Assembly: GCA_964491915.1 (NCBI GenBank)
Contig: CAZBHS010000022.1
Coordinates: 1 to 64,000, forward strand
Direction: 5' to 3'
DNA length: 64,000 nt
Source: JAHELQ01 sp964491915
GTDB taxonomy: Bacteria > Acidobacteriota > Aminicenantia > UBA2199
Shown: positions 58,048 to 64,000 of the stretch, in pieces
Numbering within the stretch: position 1 is the first letter of the stretch
Layout of the letters: each line of letters starts with the position of its first letter
Program-made: the position numbers and the translations under genes
The notes under the pieces: model-generated
Database searches by the model: none
What the model was told of the DNA's origin: nothing
The model's input: only the letters and a program-made list of their open reading frames with translations

Positions 58048-59343
58048 ATGAATAAAATTTTTCCGCTTGCCGATAAGATTCGCCCCTTCGATATCACACG
58101 ATTTGAAGGGCAATCCCATCTGACTGGTCCCGCCAAAATCATCCATTCTTTTTTGAAAAACCAGACATTAAATTCATTGATTTTTTGGGGCCCGCCGGGG
58201 ACAGGCAAAACCAGTCTCTCGCGCATCCTGGTAAAGGAGCTGGATTATCCGTCCATTGAATTTTCGGCAACCATTTCCAAAATCGCGGAAATACGCGAAA
58301 TCATGACCCGCGCTGTGGATATGAAAAAAATAGACGGCAAACCATTGGTGGTGTTTGTGGATGAGATCCACCATTTCAACAAGCATTCCCAGGACGCGTT
58401 TCTCCCGTTCATCGAGAGGGGGGATATCATTTTGATCGGTACCACCACGGAGAATCCCGCGTTCAAGATGAACCGGGCGCTCCTGTCCCGCTTGAAAATT
58501 CTAGAGTTTTTCCCCCTGGAAAGGGACAACCTCGCCGGCATTCTCGAAAAAGCCGTCGTTTTCATCAAACAAGAAACGGAAGTCGAGATGCGGATGGATG
58601 AAACTGTAATCAATATTTTATTGCATTATAGCGGGGGCGACGCCAGGAGGTTGCTAAACCTGCTGGAAACCATCTACAATGTATGGGACAAACAGTCCGC
58701 CGTCGGCGAAGCCCTGATCCAGGATGTGATTCAGAATAAAATCTCGGGCTATGACCGCAGCGGTGACGACCGCTACCAGATGATTTCCTCCTTCCATAAA
58801 AGTCTGCGCAATTCTGATGTGGACGCGGCTCTGTTCTGGCTCTACCGGATGCTGGAAGGGGGTGAGGATCCTCTGTATGTTTTGCGGCGTATGATTCGCA
58901 TCTCAGTGGAGGATATTGGCTTCGCGGATCCAGAGTCCACCACTGTCTGCCTCAACGCGAAAGCGGCTTACGAATCCTTGGGCTCGCCGGAGGGAGATCT
59001 CTTTTTAGCCCAAGCAGCAATATACCTGGCTTCCGCTCCCAAAAGCAATTCCCTGTACCTGGCTGAAAAAAAACTCAAAAAAATCGCCGACGCCTACAAA
59101 CACTTGCCCGTACCAATCCATATCATCAATCCCTCCAATTTTATCTCCGCCGGGAAAGGGGCCGGGAAAAATTATTTGTACGCGCATGATTTCAGTGAAA
59201 AAACCACTTCTATGAGCACACTGCCGGACGATATCAAGGAAAAAGATTTTTATGTCCCCAACAGGGTGGGATTTGAAAAAAAAATAAACGACCGCATTGA
59301 ATACTGGAAAAAGCTCAAAACATCTCTGAAAGAAAAAAAATAG
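58048..59343 (+). CDS. rarA: Replication-associated recombination protein A (MgsA/RarA)
   Basis: 431-aa AAA+ clamp-loader-like ATPase acting at stalled forks. Walker A GPPGTGKTSLSRIL, sensor-like EFSATISKIAEIREIM, Walker B VVFVDEIHHFNKHSQDAFLP, GTTTENPAFKMNRALLSRL (arginine finger), GGDARRLLNLLE, and the RarA-specific tetramer domain HKSLRNSDVDAALFWLYRML and VEDIGFADPE. The ATG directly follows the purL stop with no Shine-Dalgarno, so translation probably depends on purL. It converges on the two-component operon. Confidence 0.95.
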   Translation: MNKIFPLADKIRPFDITRFEGQSHLTGPAKIIHSFLKNQTLNSLIFWGPPGTGKTSLSRILVKELDYPSIEFSATISKIAEIREIMTRAVDMKKIDGKPLVVFVDEIHHFNKHSQDAFLPFIERGDIILIGTTTENPAFKMNRALLSRLKILEFFPLERDNLAGILEKAVVFIKQETEVEMRMDETVINILLHYSGGDARRLLNLLETIYNVWDKQSAVGEALIQDVIQNKISGYDRSGDDRYQMISSFHKSLRNSDVDAALFWLYRMLEGGEDPLYVLRRMIRISVEDIGFADPESTTVCLNAKAAYESLGSPEGDLFLAQAAIYLASAPKSNSLYLAEKKLKKIADAYKHLPVPIHIINPSNFISAGKGAGKNYLYAHDFSEKTTSMSTLPDDIKEKDFYVPNRVGFEKKINDRIEYWKKLKTSLKEKK

Positions 59344-59354
59344 AAATCTGAATT

Positions 59355-59717
59355 CTATTTATTCATATACACCTGGAGCATTCCAAGCAACTCTTTGTAA
59401 CGAACAGGTTTCGCGATATACCCATCAAATCCAGCGGCGAGAATCCTCTCCTTGTCACCCTTCATGGCGAAGGCAGTCATGGCGATCACCTGAATTTCTT
59501 TTGTGGCCTCTTCCTCTTTGAGGATTTTGACAGCTTCAAAACCATCGATACCCGGCAATTGAAGATCCATCAAGATACACCGTGGGGTAATCTTTTTCGC
59601 TAATTTGATACCAATATATGCATCAGTCGCTTCAATGACTTCGCAGCCCGCCAATTTAAGCAAATCAGCGGCAAATTTCATATTCGTTGGATTATCTTCA
59701 ATTATCATTACTTTCAT
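59355..59717 (-). CDS. Stand-alone response regulator receiver
   Basis: 120 aa, receiver domain only. Acidic pocket EDN near the N-terminus (MKVMIIEDN), phosphoacceptor Asp in CILMDLQLPGIDG, Thr in VIAMTAFAM and Lys in YIAKPV. Same layout as CheY/Spo0F/DivK. Its start lies inside the 3' end of the kinase gene, preceded by AAGGGGAC; the frame is open to 59747. No output domain, so it acts by protein contact, possibly in a phosphorelay with the kinase and the HD-GYP regulator. Confidence 0.9.
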   Translation of the reverse strand: MKVMIIEDNPTNMKFAADLLKLAGCEVIEATDAYIGIKLAKKITPRCILMDLQLPGIDGFEAVKILKEEEATKEIQVIAMTAFAMKGDKERILAAGFDGYIAKPVRYKELLGMLQVYMNK

Positions 59718-61257
59718 GGTAGTCCCCTTGCTCAATTTCATTGGCAATTTCTTGATCTACAATAACATTATCAGTTTTATCACTCGCTCTTCTGTCCTGC
59801 GCCCGGCGGTCTTGCAAAGCCCTGCGTTCAATCCTATACGGAACACAAATAGTGAAACAACTCCCTTTATCGATTTCACTGGTAACGGAAATGGAACCGC
59901 CATGTAGTTCGGTTAAGCGTTTGACCATTGTGAGCCCAAGTCCAGTTCCTTCATATTTTCTTGAGGTGGATGCGTCCGCCTGCTGGAACGGTTGAAACAA
60001 TTTTTTTAAATCCTCCTCGGAGATGCCGATGCCAGTGTCGGTCACGGACAATTCCAGAAGGTCTTCGGATATGTCCTCGCCGCCCTGGTCGTTATCGGAC
60101 TCTTCCCCTCCTTCGGTGAGGGCATCGAGGGACAATCCATGGATCCTATAAGCGCTAATCGTGACAACGCCGCCGTCGGGAGTAAATTTAACAGCATTGG
60201 ATAACAGATTGAAGATGATCTGCTTAAACTTCCTGGTATCGACAAACATATCCCCCACATCATTTTCCATATCCAATTTCAGTTGAATGCTATGATTGTA
60301 GGCTTTTTCTTTTATGATAGAGAGACTACTCTCAACCAGTATCGGTATGTTCACCTTTTCGAGGTCCAAATTCATTTTCCCGGCTTCGATTTTTGACAGA
60401 TCCAGAATGTCATTGATCAAGGACAGAAGATGTTGACCGCTTCTGAAAATATCATTCACATAATCGGTTTGCTTGGGGGTTAAAAGCCCGATCAATCCAT
60501 CCTTCAAAACCTCCGAGAACCCGATAATCGCGTTGAGGGGAGTTCTTAACTCATGCGACATATTGGCGAGAAAATCCGATTTTGCCTTATTGGCGATTTC
60601 TATTTGTTCACTTCTTTTCTTCAACTCTTCCTGGGCTTGCTTCTGGGAGCTGACGTCTAAAATTGAAAGCAGAAACAGATTATTGCCCTCATGGAACACC
60701 TGCCGGGCGCTCACCTGCATAATGCGATATCCAATGGTCGGGAAACTACCCTGGACCTCAAAATCATCAAACGTGGAATTGGCGGGGCTCAACTCATCCA
60801 ATAATTTCCGTAAATCAGGGATATCCCATTGCATATCTCCCAACTGAAACAGCAATAACCCAACGGTTTCTTCCGGGGTTACAAGAAATGTCTTGTAGAA
60901 AGATAAATTGGCGGATTGAACGTTAAATGCAGAATCGAGAACCAGGAGTGGATAGCGGACGCTATCGACAATGGAAGCGGAGTATTTCCGCGCATCCTCG
61001 ATGGCCGCGGCATAAGAGGTGATTTTCCCGATCACGCCCTTGGAAAACTTGTTGAACAGAAAGATGATCACCACGAGCAAAAAAGCAAGAATGGATATAA
61101 TTGCGGAGACAGATGGATTCGGAACTTCAACAAGGGTATCGTACATCGTTTTCAAGAGCAATAACAACAATCCGTAAATGACAAAGGTCACAATCGCTTT
61201 GAGCTTCCTAACCTCGATTTTGAACTGTCCAAGTAAACGCTTATCGTCAGTCTTCAT
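59698..61257 (-). CDS. PAS-containing membrane sensor histidine kinase
   Basis: 519 aa. Two membrane helices at about 18-37 and 49-68 (IVTFVIYGLLLLLLK, AIISILAFLLVVIIFLF) with almost no periplasmic loop. A PAS-like sensor domain (about 90-205), a short coiled coil, HisKA with the phospho-His in SHELRTPLNAIIGFSEVL (about 233), and HATPase_c with FNLLSNAVKFTPDGG (N box), VTDTGIGI (G1) and GTGLGLTMVKRLTELHGG (G2). The C-terminal tail is charged and Asp-rich. Co-transcribed with the HD-GYP gene upstream and the receiver downstream. Confidence 0.92.
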   Translation of the reverse strand: MKTDDKRLLGQFKIEVRKLKAIVTFVIYGLLLLLLKTMYDTLVEVPNPSVSAIISILAFLLVVIIFLFNKFSKGVIGKITSYAAAIEDARKYSASIVDSVRYPLLVLDSAFNVQSANLSFYKTFLVTPEETVGLLLFQLGDMQWDIPDLRKLLDELSPANSTFDDFEVQGSFPTIGYRIMQVSARQVFHEGNNLFLLSILDVSSQKQAQEELKKRSEQIEIANKAKSDFLANMSHELRTPLNAIIGFSEVLKDGLIGLLTPKQTDYVNDIFRSGQHLLSLINDILDLSKIEAGKMNLDLEKVNIPILVESSLSIIKEKAYNHSIQLKLDMENDVGDMFVDTRKFKQIIFNLLSNAVKFTPDGGVVTISAYRIHGLSLDALTEGGEESDNDQGGEDISEDLLELSVTDTGIGISEEDLKKLFQPFQQADASTSRKYEGTGLGLTMVKRLTELHGGSISVTSEIDKGSCFTICVPYRIERRALQDRRAQDRRASDKTDNVIVDQEIANEIEQGDYHESNDN

Positions 61258-61290
61258 AACCGTTCTCCTTTTGCGGTCCTGATTCGCACA

Positions 61291-62814
61291 TCAACCTTTC
61301 CACCGTTCATACACTTCCTCGAAATGCGAGGCGGTTTCGAGAAACGCTTTAAACACCCTGGGATCGAAATGATTGGGATTTACTCGCTCATTCCCCTCGC
61401 ATAAAATTTTTACCGCTGTTTCATGATCATAAGAGGGCTTGTATGGACGCGACATCCTCAACACATCATAATGATCCGCGATAGCTAAAATCCGGGCCTC
61501 AACGGGAATTTTTTCACCGCTGATTCCATATGGATAGCCTGAACCATCCCATTTTTCATGATGTGCCAATGCGATGTTTTTTGCCATCTTCAGGCGCGGA
61601 TGGTTGCCGAGAATTTTAACCCCAAACAGCGGATGGTTCTTGACAAAATTCCATTCGTCCCGGGTTAGCGGACCGGGCTTTTTTATAATTCCCGCGGGGA
61701 TATAAATCATACCGACATCGTGCATTTGGGCGGAGAGTCTAATATTATTGACAAAACTCTCCACAAGTTTCAGCTTCCTGGCAATAACACTGCAATAGAG
61801 GCCGACCCGCTTGACATGATTACCGCTCTCTTCGTCATTTGCCTCAGATGCCCGTACCAACGATGACACAAGATAAGCGAAAGCGTTCTCCGTTTCTTTT
61901 ACCTGGTCGGCAAGCGATTTTAAGAAGAGACTCTGCATAACAATGCTTTTTAAAACAGCGGCATCATATGAAGTGAGATCATTTGAATAATTGATTGCGA
62001 ATATACTAAACTCGGCGCTTAGATAGCATGTAAAGTTGGACAACTTAATCGGAATCAACGATTCGATTTTTTTTACAAACGCCTGCAAGCCGATTTTATC
62101 GAGGTCGCTTTCATTGTAAAACGCGATGGTGGATTCGCCGTAATCAGGCAGTGTCAAGGCTTTTTGAACGTCGGCTTCAATCGGAGTCCGATACAACTCC
62201 TCGAATGCGGATTCATACTGATACCATTTCCATATTCTGGCATCATCCACAAAGCCGACCAGCACGATACGCGGTTTATCACTCGTATCGCCCGCCTGGC
62301 GAATGACTTGTTTGACGATGTTGTCAATGGCGCTAATAAAATCAAAATGGAGGGGATTGAAGGTTTTAATCGCTTCCTCTCCCGAAGTGATCAACTGCTT
62401 GAGATTGGAGTATCCTTTCTTTAGCCTGCCATCCAGATCTTTCATTTTGAGAAGCATCTTTATCCGGGCCAACACTTCATTTTTGTCGATCGGCTTCGAG
62501 ATAAAATCTTCGGCGCCGGCTTCGATGCCCCTGGTTCGATGTTCTTTCGAAGCTAAAGCAGTGATCATAACGACGGGAATATGCCGGTATTCCTCCCGCT
62601 CCTTGATCCACGTACATACCTCAAAACCGTTCATACCAGGCATCATAACATCCAATAGTATTAGGTCTACCTCTTTCTCCTGGACAACGGCAATAGCGTC
62701 TTGGCCACCTTTAACCGTCAGGACATCATAACCCTGGGAAGTAAGTATCGTGTCCAGCAACTTCAAATTTACAGGTTCATCGTCTACACAAAGCAACTTC
62801 GGCTTATTCGGCAT
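61291..62814 (-). CDS. Response regulator with HD-GYP domain
   Basis: 507 aa. N-terminal receiver (CVDDEPVNLKLL, phospho-Asp in LILLDVMMPGMNG, KPIDK), a middle region of about 170 residues that I do not recognise, and a C-terminal HD-GYP domain, which degrades cyclic di-GMP: SAQMHDVGMIYIPAGI (the HD pair, with Met where the usual HDxGK has Lys), HHEKWDGSGYPYGISGEKIP (GYP) and RILAIADHYDVL. The retained HD and GYP residues suggest activity; the Lys-to-Met change is worth noting. AAGGAGG precedes the ATG. First gene of a three-gene signalling operon. Confidence 0.92.
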   Translation of the reverse strand: MPNKPKLLCVDDEPVNLKLLDTILTSQGYDVLTVKGGQDAIAVVQEKEVDLILLDVMMPGMNGFEVCTWIKEREEYRHIPVVMITALASKEHRTRGIEAGAEDFISKPIDKNEVLARIKMLLKMKDLDGRLKKGYSNLKQLITSGEEAIKTFNPLHFDFISAIDNIVKQVIRQAGDTSDKPRIVLVGFVDDARIWKWYQYESAFEELYRTPIEADVQKALTLPDYGESTIAFYNESDLDKIGLQAFVKKIESLIPIKLSNFTCYLSAEFSIFAINYSNDLTSYDAAVLKSIVMQSLFLKSLADQVKETENAFAYLVSSLVRASEANDEESGNHVKRVGLYCSVIARKLKLVESFVNNIRLSAQMHDVGMIYIPAGIIKKPGPLTRDEWNFVKNHPLFGVKILGNHPRLKMAKNIALAHHEKWDGSGYPYGISGEKIPVEARILAIADHYDVLRMSRPYKPSYDHETAVKILCEGNERVNPNHFDPRVFKAFLETASHFEEVYERWKG

Positions 62815-62872
62815 TCGGATTCCTCCTTGAACAAAAAACGACTAATTTAAGTGCCTGGGTTTCCCGGACATG

Positions 62873-62901
62873 ATTATACCTGGATGATGAGAACCGGTCA
62901 A
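62873..62901 (-). promoter_or_regulatory. Promoter of the HD-GYP/two-component operon
   Basis: Minus strand TTGACC (62901-62896), 17-base spacer, perfect TATAAT (62878-62873). Confidence 0.7.
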
Positions 62902-63093
62902 CATCATTTGCGCCGGGTACCCGGAAAAACTTCGACCGATGTCTCCTTTTGTATATATAACAATGTCCTTTATGCATAATCTTTACGCCTGATAACATAA
63001 CCATATTATTGAAATACTAGAAAAAAGTCAAATATTTTTCTTAAAATACTTATTTGGAAAGGACCCCAAAAAAGAGCTCCCGCCTCACTGTTG

Positions 63094-63122
63094 TTGACTT
63101 TTCTAACCAAAAGAATTATACT
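63094..63122 (+). promoter_or_regulatory. Promoter of the DUF1232 gene
   Basis: TTGACT (63094-63099), 17-base spacer, TATACT (63117-63122). The expected start near 63129 leaves a leader of only about 13 bases with AGAGG before the ATG at 63142, which rules out the upstream start at 63091. Confidence 0.65.
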
Positions 63123-63141
63123 TCCTCAGAGGTTTATAACA

Positions 63142-63630
63142 ATGGGCGATTCAATAATAAAAAAAGAGCTGGAATATAAGGATTTCTACCATAAGTTAAG
63201 GGGAAGAATCGACACCTGGGCAAAAGAGGGCCGCTTCCAAAAAAAGACCGGAAAATGGACCGATCCGTTCATTCAATATCTAATGGTTCTACCGGATTTA
63301 ATGCACCTTATGATAAAACTTTTGGTAGACAAAGGAATATCGATGCAGGTCAAAACCTATATCCTGGCGGCAATGGCTTATCTTGTATCCCCAATAGATA
63401 TTATCCCCGACTTCATCCCTGTAGCAGGCTTCGCTGACGATCTGATCGTTTTAGTGACTATCTTGAATAAAATCATCAATACCCTGGAAGTCACAATGCT
63501 GGAAAAAATTAAAATCTATTGGGCCGGAGACGGCGATGTTTTTATTAAAGTCAAAGAAATTGTCGCCGTGATCAACGAATTTTCCTCAAAAATCCCACGA
63601 GGGATTTACAATTTCATGAATAAAAAATAG
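63142..63630 (+). CDS. DUF1232 (YkvA-type) membrane protein
   Basis: 162 aa. The DUF1232 signature AAMAYLVSPIDIIPDFIPVAGFADDLIVL, quoted in part as YLVSPIDIIPDFIPVAGFAD, is in the middle, preceded by a helix LVDKGISMQVKTYIL and followed by a helical tail. The family function is unknown; many members are small membrane-associated proteins. The N-terminal 70 residues are charged helices not always present. Own promoter; convergent with the Rrf2 gene. Confidence 0.85.
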   Translation: MGDSIIKKELEYKDFYHKLRGRIDTWAKEGRFQKKTGKWTDPFIQYLMVLPDLMHLMIKLLVDKGISMQVKTYILAAMAYLVSPIDIIPDFIPVAGFADDLIVLVTILNKIINTLEVTMLEKIKIYWAGDGDVFIKVKEIVAVINEFSSKIPRGIYNFMNKK

Positions 63631-63669
63631 GTCGCTTCCCAGCAAAAAAACGAGAATAAAAGGAAGGGG

Positions 63670-64000
63670 TTAAACGCCTGAGGGCCCGGCTTCCCTGGAA
63701 CCATTGTCAAGAATATCTTGCAAAGACATCCCGGAAAATTCATTTTTAAGAGTTGCCCCCAGGCGTGTCCAAACCGACCGAGCATCACATTCATCGAATA
63801 AAGGACAATGCTCGCCATTCATACATTGCGATAGCTTTATCTCTTCGTCGAACGCATCGAAAAGCATCAGCAGGTTTATTTCGCCTGGGGCTTTGTTTAA
63901 TGTGTATCCCCCATAGATACCCTGAACACTGCGGATTAGCTCGCCTTTCTCCATCGGTCCAGCTAACTTTCTTAAATACTTGGGGGACACATTCATTTTT
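63670..64000 (-). CDS. Rrf2-family Fe-S regulator, partial at the window end
   Basis: At least 109 aa visible; the N-terminal part, with most of the winged helix, lies beyond the right edge. NVSPKYLRKLAGPMEKGELI and VQGIYGGYTLNKAPGEINLL are the recognition helix and wing of Rrf2/IscR regulators. Three cysteines in QCMNGEHCPLFDEC, spaced C-x5-C-x5-C as in IscR and NsrR, indicate an iron-sulfur cluster sensing Fe-S status, NO or redox. No target operon can be named. Confidence 0.88.
   Translation of the reverse strand, partial: KMNVSPKYLRKLAGPMEKGELIRSVQGIYGGYTLNKAPGEINLLMLFDAFDEEIKLSQCMNGEHCPLFDECDARSVWTRLGATLKNEFSGMSLQDILDNGSREAGPSGV

Larger units (their letters stand above)
62815..63141. 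other. Divergent promoter region between the HD-GYP operon and DUF1232 gene
   Basis: 327 bases without a gene, holding one promoter on each strand and a 12-base palindrome CCGGGTACCCGG at 62913-62924 close to the -35 box of the HD-GYP promoter. Confidence 0.7.

Overview
The window looks like a chromosomal scaffold piece from a Gram-negative, free-living heterotrophic bacterium. It carries LptB (lipopolysaccharide export), an OmpA-type peptidoglycan-binding domain and a DUF5916-type outer-membrane barrel. The mix of families (DUF5916, DUF1684, DUF3014, DUF362, a single-chain PurL, trypsin with FnIII repeats) would fit Candidatus Aminicenantes or related Acidobacteriota. That placement is my inference; there is no rRNA gene to test it. 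A run of exactly 10 N at 7464-7473 shows that this is a gapped draft assembly.

Left part (1-24 kb): an RNA-repair pair (archease and RtcB), a CBM9/DUF5916 outer-membrane protein, a LarE-type sulfur-insertion enzyme, ribosomal protein S20, a Cas4/RecB-like nuclease, and a complete 2-oxoacid dehydrogenase operon (E1alpha interrupted by the gap, E1beta, E2, E3) ending in a lipoate ligase. These are followed by a secreted trypsin with FnIII domains, HutH, a diacylglycerol-kinase/PlsC lipid pair, tRNA-Leu(CAG), PurN, an exported unknown protein, RecG, a two-subunit sulfopyruvate/phosphonopyruvate decarboxylase, LptB and an Ldh2-family dehydrogenase. Several starts here sit 5-8 bases after a good -10 box, suggesting leaderless mRNAs.

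Middle (24-39 kb): the most striking locus is the operon at 25.7-32.8 kb. It encodes a PspA/IM30 (ESCRT-III superfamily) protein, an inner-membrane-anchored ABC substrate-binding protein fused to an OmpA domain, the matching permease and ATPase, a membrane coiled-coil protein, and a classic AAA ATPase with a degenerate first ATPase-like domain. It reads as an envelope-sensing or membrane-remodelling machine in which the AAA protein could act on PspA polymers as Vps4 acts on ESCRT-III. Next come an ABC-2 exporter, a DUF1684 lipoprotein, a GG-leader RiPP-like precursor, a bisphosphate nucleotidase, PyrE and a GAF protein.

Accessory island (38.8-48 kb): a TumE-type toxin pair lacking a normal toxin start, two duplicated DUF4062-FGE genes whose C-termini resemble variable regions of diversity-generating retroelement targets, a membrane-anchored DeoR-sensor-like protein between them, an orphan RecF/OLD-like ATPase, a RhuM protein and an orphan HicB-like protein. 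The intergenic spaces hold a 25-base palindrome (four copies, with a fifth near-copy inside rhuM) and many copies of a GGGGACAGGC motif.

Right part (48-64 kb): two glycosyltransferases, PurB with a macro-domain protein, DUF362, a CPBP membrane protease, full-length PurL, RarA, a two-component/HD-GYP operon, a DUF1232 protein, and an Fe-S type Rrf2 regulator cut by the window end.
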